NCBI GenBank assembly: GCA_036346225.1
Contig: JARFIW010001088.1
Span: 1,612,001-1,676,000 of the forward strand
From: Platerodrilus igneus
Lineage: Eukaryota > Arthropoda > Insecta > Coleoptera > Lycidae
Reading direction: 5' to 3'
DNA: 64,000 nucleotides
Of this stretch, positions 53,995-64,000 are shown one piece after another; the stretch's first letter is position 1, and each line of letters begins with the position of its first letter. The translations under genes were made by a program, and so were the position numbers. The notes beneath the pieces were generated by a model. It was not told the origin of the DNA. It saw only the letters and a list, made by a program, of their open reading frames with translations, and ran no database searches.

Positions 53995-54840
53995 ATGGAA
54001 AATGATTTTTGGGAATTTGTTCAGTACGTTGAAGAACCCAATTATTTGCCCATTTCAAGGTAATTGTAATAAATTATTTCATTGGAGTAGTGTAAAACAT
54101 GCACGCAATTACATAACCTAAAATTATATAAATTATTTGTACTGAAAAATACATTGGTAAAATTTTAGATACTACATACGAAATTTCCAGAACCCCCTTG
54201 AAAAATATTGTAACACAGAATTAGTTCAACGTTTTCGGTTTTCAATGTATTACTACCATTGGTATTTCCTGAAGGTCAAGAACCAACAATTTAATAGATT
54301 CACTAGCACCATCTCTTGTAAAAGTGTGCGCAGCATTACGAAATTATGCTACTGAACTGGATTAAGTATGCGCAAATCAGTCTGAAACTTACATAACGTA
54401 TAACATAATATTATTATTTTAGCGAGTATGTGGTAATTTAGACGGCATTAGACAGTTAAGTGCATGTCGAATAGTAAAAGAAATTTCTGAAATCCTGACA
54501 GGAAATTTAGGCAAATAGGTGAAGTTTCCAACTCCAAATGTGTTAAGAACTATTACACAACAATTTTATACTATAGACCGATTTTCGGGAGTAGTCGGTT
54601 GTTTTGACTGCACACATATTGAGAAGAGGGCCCAGGAGGACCAGCAGCTGAAGCATATAGAAACCGTAAAAGTTGGATGTCGTGAAATATACAAGTGGTA
54701 GCAGAACCTCACGGACAATTTTATGACATGGCTATTACATGTCTTGGTTTTTAATAACAGTTCTTTGAAACTACATTGAACAGCGTCAAATTGCAGGGTT
54801 GCGATTAGACGACAGTGCATATCCACAGTTGTGATTTATT
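53995..54840 (+). pseudogene. PIF/Harbinger transposase relic
   Basis: ATG at 53995 opens MENDFWEFVQYVEEPNYLP, ending at a donor-like AGGTAATT. Further pieces in mixed frames are NPLEKYCNTELVQRFRFS (about 54190-54245), APSLVKVCAALRNYATEL (about 54307-54360), RVCGNLDGIRQLSACRIVKEIS (about 54423-54490), FSGVVGCFDCTHIE (about 54585-54626, first DDE Asp region) and a VVAEPHGQFYDMAI segment (about 54695-54735). This order is that of the Harbinger nuclease. The domain is riddled with stops. The ribozyme array lies just upstream of the ATG. Confidence 0.65.
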
Positions 54841-56014
54841 TTTATTCCAATATACATTCCACAGACAAGAGCTTGGACGGAGATGCAATACAGCTCAGAT
54901 AACAACTCGTAATGTTATTGAGTGAACATTTGCGCAGTGGAACAGCGATTTTGTTGTATAAATAAAAGTACCAATTATAGCTGATGAACCACTGTTCGTA
55001 TAATAACTGTTACTGCAGTATTACATAATATTGCTGTGATGGTTAAAAAAGAATTTATTCAGTATTCTGCTTGGCGATAAAATTGTGCCGGTACCCCCTG
55101 TGCCTCATAATGTGCGGGGTAATATAATAAAGACTGCTTTTATTGCAAGACATTTTGAGAATTAGTTGTTAATGTTTTTCTAGATATGAAAATGTTTATT
55201 GTAATTTAAGTATGTATATAAAAATTAGATTAAAATAATATTTTAAGCCATTAATATAACTTCTTTTCACAATAGGAGACAAATGTTTTGGATTCTTATA
55301 CGGACTAGTCGACGTAGCCCCAACATGATCGTTATAATAAATACCATTCTTGTTATTTCTAAGTGATTAATCTCCAATTGACTTAGTTATTTTTGTATGT
55401 AAACAAACATTTGCTTTTATAAATATACTTTTAAAAACACGTATACTGTAATATATATATTTTAGCCACACTGCTGAAATTGTAGTTTAGAAAAATATTC
55501 TCTAATAAATTTCTGTTTACTATAGTTGCAGCACCCTCAAGGTTTATTTCATATTGTACATTTAAATTGCTCACATTTAATATAACAAAAAATTTAGTTT
55601 AAAGTATCTGGACCTGACCAGTGATCACTATGCACAAGAGGTCGTTACATTTCGTATGTTAATGTAAGACCTCCTTTAGAAATTAGCAGTAATCACTGAC
55701 AATTTCTACCTAAAAATCGTAAACATTTCCCAGCTTTACAGTAAGAATATGCTGACTTGAACGTCGAAATTCCTTCTGGAAGGTGATATTACGTTAGTGA
55801 TTTCCTTGTCTCAGAAGCGTCTGAAGGAAAGGTAGTTAAACAGGCCTATTTATGAATGAATTTAGTAATCTTTACAATGTACTTGAGATATTGTACCAAA
55901 GTTTAATACATTTTAAATAAACAAACAAAACCGTATTTTGCTAACTTTCTTAACCTTAAAATTTAAATTACCAAGTTAAAAATGACAGCTGAATAAAACA
56001 ATTATACGAGATTA

Positions 56015-56015
<1 letters not shown>
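54841..56015. other. Unassigned AT-rich stretch
   Basis: Possibly the 3' remainder of the Harbinger element; no domain or terminal repeat recognised. Confidence 0.4.

Positions 56016-56051
<36 letters not shown>
56016..56051. repeat. (TA)n microsatellite before unit 1
   Basis: About 18 TA units. The same kind of run separates the two units (58315-58332) and follows unit 2 (60573-60611). Confidence 0.95.
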
Positions 56052-56054
<3 letters not shown>

Positions 56055-58314
56055 CTCATATTTAGACCAGGGTAGAGAATTAAATAATCACATCAAATAA
56101 TTTTAATCACCGTGTATAAGGAATTTTATTAGATAATACGCGTTATTAAAACCGTGAAGCATAAAAATTTATTAGTTTCATTAAACATAAGAGATTTAAA
56201 TCATGTACAAGACGCTTTATATCAAAAGAAGCAGTATTAAAAAGCTCTGCGTGTAATGTAATTATTCCTAAACAAATGGAAATTACGTGCAAAATTTATA
56301 TTAATTAACCCTATTTTAAGTAACCGGTAGTAAAACAAAGTGTACACATAATAATTAATATTTAACTTGTATTCGCTAAAATGAAAGGATAGAAGTCAAT
56401 TTTAATTTAAGTTAATTGAATCGTTAGTAACAGATAATATCTATAGAAACTTGTAAAACCCAATAAAAAGCAAATCCTAGAAGTGTTAGTTAGAAGTAGG
56501 ATGTTTGAACACACCTGCGTATTTTAAAAGGCAATTTCAGTTTAATTTGTTTAGATAAACATGTCGATTCTAAGGATATTGGAAACGGTCAGATGCTTTA
56601 GCACGAAATACAAAACAGGGTTTATTTAAAAGCTCTGAGAATTAATATTATTTTGAACACCTGCGTAGTTTAAATATCACGTACGGCGAAAATTGTGTAG
56701 ATAACAAATGGTTTCAAAGAATCTTGGAGAAACCGGGGCTTAATATTCACGAGAATGTGCGATACGGGGTTATTTAACCCAGATAGTCCACATGGACTAA
56801 AATATAATCGATAATAAAGAATATCAATTTGCACCAATACGAACAGGTTAGAAAAGGAAAGAGAAAGTGCGTCAAGCAAAGACACATATAGTAAAAGGCG
56901 TGATTTAAGCATCGTCACGAGGGTCACAATTGGTTGAAAATAGGATGCAAATATCAGAGGTAGAAACAACAATTTTTGTACAAAATTAATTAGTATTCTC
57001 AGACGTTGCGTGCCGTGTGGAAATTTTCTGAGATTTAAATGGGGCGAGTGAAAATTCGTAAAACCGACGCGCGAGCGACGGACTGGGAACATAGAATGAG
57101 AAATTCTTTAGAATTACCCGTTTTGGGGAACAGACCGACAGACAGGCTTTTTGCTATATACCGGTGGTAATATGAATTTCGGCCTCTTAGACTTTTGACT
57201 ATTCGATGCGTTAAAAGCTCTTACATCCGCGACTTGATTCAAGATGTTAAACAGTGCATTTTAGTTTGATAAAATAATTTAAAATTTTGCTCGTATATTT
57301 TAGTGATTCAAAATAGTTTGTTATTTACGTGCTAACATGAATGTACTTCAGTGCACTTAGATACAAGGTAATGAAATTTAGTATCACTGTACCAATTAGC
57401 AAAATTTACAACGACAAATGTATACACAAAAGTAGGCAGTTTTGGCGTATATTGGTGAAAGACGCATGAATTTCTTTGCTATTTTTCGGGGTGTTAATAA
57501 TTAAATGGTTCAAATACGTGTCTGGATCCACGAAACAAGGGTCAGATATACACAGATGAGTTCCGGAAAAGCCCAGAAACAACTTTAAATAAATGGTGAT
57601 GGAGAAAATTTTAAAAGCGTTGAGAATTAGAAGCCGTAAATATAATCCTGTTGGAATGGTGTGATTAACTAAAGGGACGATGTACATTGAAGCTACGAGG
57701 ACAGTGACCTTCAGGTAAATTATACTATTTTGTTTGACATTTTGTGTGTGTTGAATTACTTTATAATTGATTTACTTTAAATGGACATTAGTGAAATTGT
57801 ACTAACCATAAAATTTTAATGTTAAGATGAAATTTGCTTGTTTAAGTAGAAAAGGGTATTTAGTATTGATGTTCTGGATTATGATGAAATTTTAGGTATG
57901 TCTTTGAGCTCAATTAGACGAACCTGGTTAATTAACGTAAAGGGGTGGTAGATGCTCCCTTTTTACTCTGCATATATTGTTATATTAATTAGTAGGCATC
58001 CAACAAGGACTTTAATTCTGGATGCACTTTAAAATGATAATAAAATTAATCTTGAAATTCTTTTTAAAACTGAATTTTATGCTGAAATTTAATTTGAAAA
58101 TTTAATGTATTCTGAATATTGATGTAAATAGAGTTAACGTTGATGTTTGTGGTAGGAATGTGTTGTTTAATTTTATGAATGAGGAGGTTTATAAAATTAG
58201 GTGAGCAGCCGAGGCGAAAAGAGGATCACAGCAGTTTATGACGCCCAATCGGTGGGACTAGAATTTTTTTGTTGAAAGGAGCCAGTTCCCGCAGACAAAG
58301 GAGCATTTCACAGC
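56052..58314 (+). repeat. LTR-like unit 1 of a tandem pair
   Basis: About 2.26 kb, starting TTACTCATATTTAGACCAGG, repeated as 58333-60573. Shared landmarks are TATATACCGG (about 57153), ATTGTACATTGAAGC-like DNA before a donor CAGGTAAATTAT (57712), AAAGGGGTGGTAGATGCTCC (about 57939) and an end TCACAGCA followed by a primer-site-like sequence. This fits a long LTR with TATA region, splice donor and primer site, but no protein-coding interior. Confidence 0.65.
58239..58264 (+). promoter_or_regulatory. tRNA-Lys primer-site-like sequence, unit 1
   Basis: TGACGCCCAATCGGTGGGAC, then TAGAA, resembles the extended complement of a tRNA-Lys 3' end (TGGCGCCCAACGTGGGGC, then TCGAA) with a few changes. 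Confidence 0.55.
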
Positions 58315-60423
58315 AATATATATATATATATATTACTCAAATTTAGACCAGGGTAGAAAATTAATTAACGACATCAAATAATTTTAATCACCGTGTATAA
58401 GGAAGCTTTGGGAAAAGTACGCGTAATTAAAGGCCTACTGTGAAGATTTAAATCATTCAATTAGAATGTAGGGTTTGTATAGAATTTTATTAGATAATAC
58501 GCGTTATTAAAACCGTGGAGCATAAAAATTTATTCGTTTCATTAAAAATAAGGGATTTAAATTATTCACTAGACGCTTTCTATATAAAGAAACAAATAGC
58601 AATTACGTGTGAAATTTATATTAATTAATTCAATTTTTAAGTAACGAGTATTAAATAAAGTGTACAAATAATAATTGATATTTAATTAGTATTCGCTAAA
58701 AATTAAAGGGTAGAAGTCAATGCCATTCATTATTATTTTAATTGGAGTTAATTGAACGATTATTAAGGTATAATATGCATAAAAGCTTTTAAAAACCCAA
58801 TAATACCAGATATTAGACGCGTTGCTAGCATACAAATATATCAAGAGGGTTAAAATACGTGGAATATCCAAATCGTAGAAGTATTACGATTAAACACCTG
58901 CGTATTTTAAATATCACGTTCTGTTTAATTTGTTTGGATAAACATGAAAATTCTGCGTATATTGCAAACGGTCGGATAAACCGTAGCTTATATTAACATA
59001 GGAATCCACGTGGACTGAAATAACCGATAGTAAAGAATATCGATTTGCATCACTAAGACCAGGTTAGAAATAAAACAGGTAAAGCAGAGACACAGATAAT
59101 TAAGGGCCTGATTTGAGCAACGTCACGAGGAAACGATTGGTTGAAATAAGAGGCAGATATGAGAGGTGGAAACAACAATTTCTATACAAAATGAATTAGT
59201 TGTTCGCAGACGCGTTGCGAGACGTGTGCAAATTTTGTAGAATCGCTGTGCCGGACTGTCAAAAGGGAACATAGAATGCGAAATTCTAAAAATTGTCCGT
59301 TGAGGAACAAATCCGACGTGCAAGCAAGCCGTTATATAAACCCGTGCTATATGAGTTTCGATCTCTTAGATTTTCGATTTTTATTCAATACTTTAAACAG
59401 TTTGGCTCTTAGATTTTTGATTTTATTGAATACTTTAAAACAGTTTGCTCTTTATTTTTTGATGTTATACGATACTGCAAGCAGAATACGTGCTACGATA
59501 CAAGTTATTATGTATTAGTAGACTTAGAAAAGATAGATAAGTAGCGATAAATAAATACATTTAAGTATGCAGCTTTGTATAGCGTGAACGAATCATGAAT
59601 TGCTTTGCTAATTTTCGGGGGTGAGTAATCAAGTGTTATTCGTAAACGTGATTGGATCCACAAAACAAGATTTAGATATACATAGATGAGTTCCTGAGAA
59701 GTCCTGAACCAATTTAGACGAATGGTGGTGTACAAAAATTTTAAAAGCGTTCAGAATCTAAAGCCGTAAACATAAACCAGCTGGAATGGTGGGATGAGCA
59801 AGTCCGATGTACATTGAAGCCACGAGTGCAGTAACCTTCAGGTAAATTATGCATTTTGTTCGATTTTAGATGTTTTGGTGTGTGTTGAATATCTTTATAA
59901 TTTGTTTGATAAAAAATGGACAGTAGTAAATTTGTATAAACAACAAATTTTTAGTTTTAAGGTAAAATTTTCTTGTATAAGTAGAAAGGAGTATTTATCA
60001 GGTTTATGTTTTTGATTATGATAAAAATTTGGGTCTGTCTTTGAGCTCAATTAGACTAACCTGTTAAATTAACGTAAAGGGGTGGGAGATGCTCCCTTTT
60101 ATTCAGACTTAGGTCTGCACATATTGTAACTTAATTAGTATGCATCCTACCAGGACTTTAATTCTGGATGCAAATTAAAAATGATGACATATTTAAACTT
60201 GAAATTTTATGATACTGAAATTTATGCTGAAATTTAATTTTGAAATTTTAATGTATTATGAATATTGATGTAAATAGAGTTAATGTTGATGTTTGTGGTA
60301 GGAATGTGTTTGTTTTTTTTATGAATGAGGATGAAAGTTCTAACTAGGTGAGCAGCAGAGGCGGAAAGAGTAAAAAGGCGACTATCAGAAGAGATTCAAC
60401 AAGGCGAATATCACAGCAAATCT

Positions 60424-60449
60424 TGGTGCCCAATTCGAGAGGCTCGAAT
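60424..60449 (+). promoter_or_regulatory. tRNA-Lys primer-site-like sequence, unit 2 copy a
   Basis: TGGTGCCCAATTCGAGAGG, then CTCGAA, after an LTR-type end TCACAGCA. Confidence 0.55.
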
Positions 60450-60498
60450 ATTTTTTTTTACTCTGGTGAAGTTTTTTTGTAGGTTTCACAGCATATCT

Positions 60499-60523
60499 TG
60501 ACGCCCAATATGTGGGGCTCGAA
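60499..60523 (+). promoter_or_regulatory. tRNA-Lys primer-site-like sequence, unit 2 copy b
   Basis: TGACGCCCAATATGTGGGG, then CTCGAA, after TTCACAGCA. This is the best match: the TGGGGCTCGAA part equals the tRNA T-arm complement beyond the usual 18 bases. Confidence 0.6.
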
Positions 60524-60571
60524 TGATCAGCAGAAAGTACCAGTTCCCGTGACCGAAGGCGTATTTCACAG

Positions 60572-60572
<1 letters not shown>

Positions 60573-60611
<39 letters not shown>
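60573..60611. repeat. (TA)n microsatellite after unit 2
   Basis: About 18 TA units at the right edge of the tandem pair. Confidence 0.95.
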
Positions 60612-60614
<3 letters not shown>

Positions 60615-62101
60615 TGTTCTTTATAATTTGTTTCATAAACAAAATAAAATATAGTAAGATCTATGTTGAAAGAAAGTGCCGAGATTTGATTCGGACTAGA
60701 CTAAGCGAATTAAGCTCATTTAAAGATTTTGAAGTTAAACTTTTAAAATTTTCTGGGGCATAATCAACAATTTAAAGTAAGGGATAAATTGATTATGGGA
60801 AAGAACAGTATCAACTTCCGCCATAAGTCTAAAGCAGCGTAACTAAGGAGGTCTGGAGAAGCAAGAAACAATTGTTCAACGGTAACGTTCCTAGCAGTTT
60901 TTGGGTTTTGATACGTTCAAGAAAAGACACCAAACTAATTTTTAAATCATAATCAGAGAAGATTAAATTCAATTTTTAAAATAGGTATTACTTTTTGTGT
61001 AGAAAGAACAGGTTGTGATTCATGTTAGTTACATTAGAGGCAAGCGAAGATATATCTGAATCCAAATTTAGTTTTTTTAAAACTGAATCTTCCAATAGTA
61101 CAATGTCAGAAAGAAAGTCCAATTTTGCTTTTTCTCAACCTCATTTTATATTAAAGCAAAAAGTTCAAGGCGTTTCAAATGTATTAAATACGATAAGGTA
61201 TGTTTCAATTCCGTTGCCGATCTATATTGTAAATTACATCTTTAATGCCGTCAAAAGATTCTGAAACTTTTTATTGTTGTGCTAGATCAAGAGGCAGTTT
61301 ACGAATGATGGATTTCTAATTTTTTGGTTACCGAAATTGGCTTTCAATTGTAGCCGATGGTCGTTTCAAATTTCGCTAGTTTTATATTTCTACTTATAAA
61401 CTCAAAGGTAGTTTCGTTTGGCCTTAGATGTATGTAATTCATGGTATTCAATGACAAATGCAAGGTAAAATTAAAAACGAAAAATACTAACGATAGTTAA
61501 TGCAGATAATTTATCGGAAATGCCGGTACAAAGCCCTTTTTCAATTAAAAGTTGACTAGTCTGAAAGCTTGTTCAAAATGTTGACCAAGGTAATGACAGT
61601 GGCTGTTTTGTTTTTATTTGTGCACTCTTTACATCAAGGAATTAACCGTATTCGTAATAAAGGCTTAAACAAAGTCCGTATGTTGTAAAGAAACGAATAA
61701 GACACCACTTTTGAGGCATACTTTTTTTGCTCAAAATTTTTGAGCTGCTAGGAAAAGGTTCGTGTAACTTTTGTTTAGAAAAATATACAGAGAAGAATCT
61801 TTGGCTTTCTAAGTCTTTAGATTCTTAAGATTATTCTAACAAATAATATGCCTAAAAATGTCAGGCAATCATAGCAATCTTAAAACGATTAAAATTTTCT
61901 CAGCACACTCAAATTGTTACTATAATTATTTTACCCTTCGTTTTTACATTTACCACCTAGAAAGTGCAAGATAATGGCATTAACCATTATATAAACGGAT
62001 ATGTACTTTCCAACCTAGGTCAGCTATTTCTTTAGATAGCCTTCAATAAAGCGTATCTTCCCTGGGAACCTCTTACGCGAGTTATGTACCTCCCAATTTA
62101 C
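60612..62101. other. Unassigned AT-rich stretch
   Basis: One 80-codon frame at 61022-61264 has no recognisable domain. Nothing else is seen. Confidence 0.4.
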
Positions 62102-62103
62102 TT

Positions 62104-62157
<54 letters not shown>

Positions 62158-62163
62158 ATATAT
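62102..62163. repeat. (TA)n microsatellite, imperfect
   Basis: TA-rich run with a few interruptions, abutting the errantivirus LTR fragment. Confidence 0.95.
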
Positions 62164-62383
62164 TAAATAATAGAATCTAATAGGAATTATTAGAAATTGT
62201 TAAATAAATCATAATTGCAACAATATAATACAAGGATCAACCAGACAGGTTATTAACAGTTCATGAGAACGGATATGCAACTTTGTATCCGAGACGACAG
62301 TCATACTGCAGGTGGCAGGTCACAGACGGTTAAGATATCGCAATTACCTAGAAATAAGATTGAAGCAATGTAACAAAGTTGTT
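62161..62383 (-). repeat. Errantivirus-like LTR fragment, inverted
   Basis: Reverse complement of the LTR segment at about 24060-24288 (for example CCGTCTGTGACCTGCCACCTGC on the minus strand), with small indels. It is cut off at both sides and abuts the primer-site side of LTR copy 3. Confidence 0.85.
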
Positions 62384-62400
62384 ACGTTACTTCGAGGCAG

Positions 62401-62415
62401 CCACGTTGGGCGCCA
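62401..62415 (-). promoter_or_regulatory. Primer-binding site, tRNA-Lys, copy 3
   Basis: Minus strand TGGCGCCCAACGTGG, an exact 15-base match to the tRNA-Lys complement. Confidence 0.7.
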
Positions 62416-62421
62416 AATTTA

Positions 62422-64000
62422 TGCTACGTTGGCTTGTAGCCGTGCGTAACACCAAGAAAATCAAAGAAATGACCGGACTCAATCGGAGATTGGGGGGGGG
62501 TGTAGAAAGCAGACCAACATATAATGTACGCGGCTGTAAGGAGTTAGTAACAATACCTGCAATAAAAAAAATTAGAATAGTAAACCTGCAATAAAAAAAA
62601 TTAGTCCTGCAAACCTGAAATAAAGAGAAAGCATAGCATGCTGATCGAGCATAGATTGTTCAGTACTTTGTAGAATGTAAAAAAAACTGTTTAGATAATC
62701 TATATAATATAACAACGGTAAAAGCAATACAAAAATTTTTAGCACAAAGTGAGGTAATATTGGGGAGTAGCAGAAACGTTTCCTCACACACCAATTAAAC
62801 ATAAATCAAACAAAATGTTAACAAAAGATAAATAGATAAGACACAATTGATATGAGCAATCCAGTAGCATTGATTTTTTTTTCTTTCCTGTCCAAATATT
62901 CAAATTACTCAAACTAATTTGTTTTGTTTCTCTTTTTTTTTTTTTAATAGCATGCAATTCTATTGTAAAAGGTATCCGAACGACAAAGATATGGCAAAAC
63001 AACGGATAGATATTTACAGTAAGAACAAGTAGGAAATAGTTTAACTTACAAAAGGTCCTTCAGTAACGCTTCCTTGCAATTGAAGTGTGGGATTCACGAT
63101 GTCCGGCACTAACGCAGCACTTCACCCTTGACTGGGAGGGTGTTGATGGAACTTATCACACGTTACCCGAATCACTTCTACGTATTTCACTGGTGTTAGC
63201 AGCAGACATTATCACGCTGATGGAACTATGTAGCATTGATAAATTTCTTGTTAATTCTATTTCCTCAGACAATAATTTCGAAATATTTTCTAACACAAAC
63301 CGAAAAAAAAATGGTAATAAAAATTTAGAATCACGGGCTTTCAAGGCACGATGTAATGCATTAAACTAACAGTAACGTGAGGTGTTTTATCTGCTACCTA
63401 TGGTAACAAAGAAAAATCTAATGCTTTTGAATAACGAAATTTGCGCAAACAATGTTCTATTTTAGATTCTTTGGGGTTAGAAAATTCAGAAACTACAGTA
63501 TCAACTGTATTTGGATAATCCAAAGTATGCACTACTCTGATAAAAAAAAGGACCACGAAAACTAGATCGCACACACAGGTCAAATATAAAAAGACAAATC
63601 AACTAAAAAAAACACAATCAATAAAGCACGTGCAAACACTAAGCAAGCCCGTCAAATGCTCCGCACAACACGTGTGCAGGTCGAGTCCAACAAGTTCTAC
63701 CATTTTTATTTCCAACAGAAAATCAACAAAAAACACAATTAGTAAAGCAACGCGTATCACTAAAACCGTCCGTCGATTTTCCGTAAAACACGTGCGGTCG
63801 AGTAAACACGTTCGCCTATAAAGCATACTTCCTTCAAATGGAATTAGAACTACACTTACTACAGTTAATATACAACTTTATTTCACAAGACAAATAACTA
63901 AAATCGTGCCGTGCTTGTTCATGGACAATTCGAAAATTCATTCCGCATTAATTCTCACTATTTTCAAAGCAAAAATGAAAACAGTATTTTTACCGTAATT
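62422..64000 (-). repeat. LTR of about 1.6 kb, copy 3, runs off the window
   Basis: Same sequence family and orientation as 28500-30158. It has the conserved donor TTTTGTAAGTTAAAC (about 63056-63042), MSAANTSEIRR after the ORF, and the LTR-internal ORF in two pieces. The far edge lies at or just past base 64000. Confidence 0.8.
63156..63583 (-). pseudogene. LTR-internal ORF, copy 3, interrupted
   Basis: Upper piece (63583-63398) has HTLDYPNTVDTVVSEFSNP and IEHCLRKFRYS. The lower piece (63344-63156) has ENISKLLSEEIELTRNLSML. About 60 bp of unrelated sequence replaces the middle of the frame. Confidence 0.45.

Larger units (their letters stand above)
58333..60573 (+). repeat. LTR-like unit 2 of a tandem pair
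   Basis: Matches unit 1 with a period of 2281 bp. It has an extra stretch of about 90 bp near 58400-58490. A TATA box TATATAAA is at about 59333 and the donor CAGGTAAATTAT at 59840. The 3' part carries two primer-site-like copies (60424 and 60499), so the end has itself been duplicated. Confidence 0.7.

Noticed and set aside
52769..54058. Frames of 66-117 codons in the ribozyme array, similar to each other
   Set aside because: Similarity reflects the DNA repeat; frames differ in start and length between copies and are broken in others, and the hammerhead lies within them.
61022..61264. 80-codon plus-strand frame as a gene
   Set aside because: No domain, Ser/Lys-rich low-complexity composition, no splice or promoter signals that stand out.

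Overview
The window is AT-rich animal DNA, almost certainly from an insect or another arthropod. The only cellular gene I can support is a multi-exon short-chain dehydrogenase of the 3-hydroxyacyl-CoA dehydrogenase type 2 (HSD17B10, Drosophila scully) type. It lies on the minus strand with exons about 23 to 37 kb apart. Everything else that can be read is mobile-element DNA, most of it decayed and some of it nested, separated by long AT-rich stretches with (TA)n and (GT)n microsatellites.

Layout. 1-13190: a virus-like element of the adintovirus/Polinton type with long terminal inverted repeats (TIRs). It holds a structural gene cluster: phospholipase A2 plus core-type protein, adenain-like protease, a small capsid-cluster protein, a double-jelly-roll type capsid protein, and a packaging ATPase with an N-terminal pipsqueak-like helix-turn-helix. 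Nearly every gene is broken. A Penelope-like retroelement (1924-3546) sits inside it. 13635-13802: an N-terminal dehydrogenase exon. 14261-24310: a full-length env-bearing Ty3/gypsy (errantivirus-like) element on the minus strand, decayed. 24717-28043: an hAT transposon with TIRs and an imperfect 8-bp target duplication. 28500-33965: two LTRs of about 1.6 kb in inverted orientation around (GT)n minisatellites; a third LTR copy closes the window (62422-64000). 34380-35276: a piggyBac 5' end. 36149-36342: the last dehydrogenase exon. 37560-41860: a LINE of the endonuclease/reverse-transcriptase type, rearranged. 48926-50440: a second Penelope-like element. 50501-50612: a MITE. 50854-51304: two middle dehydrogenase exons. 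51759-53973: five copies of a roughly 445-bp repeat carrying hammerhead-ribozyme motifs, flanked by a 13-bp direct repeat and placed just before a PIF/Harbinger transposase relic (53995-54840). 56052-60573: two tandem units of about 2.28 kb, each ending in a sequence complementary to the 3' end of tRNA-Lys, best read as LTR plus primer-binding site.

How the parts relate. The viral cluster is a recognisable virion-making module (capsid, protease, membrane-active PLA2, genome packaging). No DNA polymerase or integrase can be read in it, and most of its frames carry stops or shifts, so this copy looks inactive. The dehydrogenase exons agree in splice phase and together cover the Rossmann glycine motif, NAG, catalytic Ser, YxxxK and C-terminus. 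However, the N-terminal exon lies downstream of the C-terminal exon on the transcribed strand, which needs either a second gene copy or a rearranged or misassembled locus. The observations most worth following are the ribozyme-bearing array, the HTH-ATPase fusion with its shared promoter pattern, the tandem LTR-primer-site units, and the dehydrogenase exon order.
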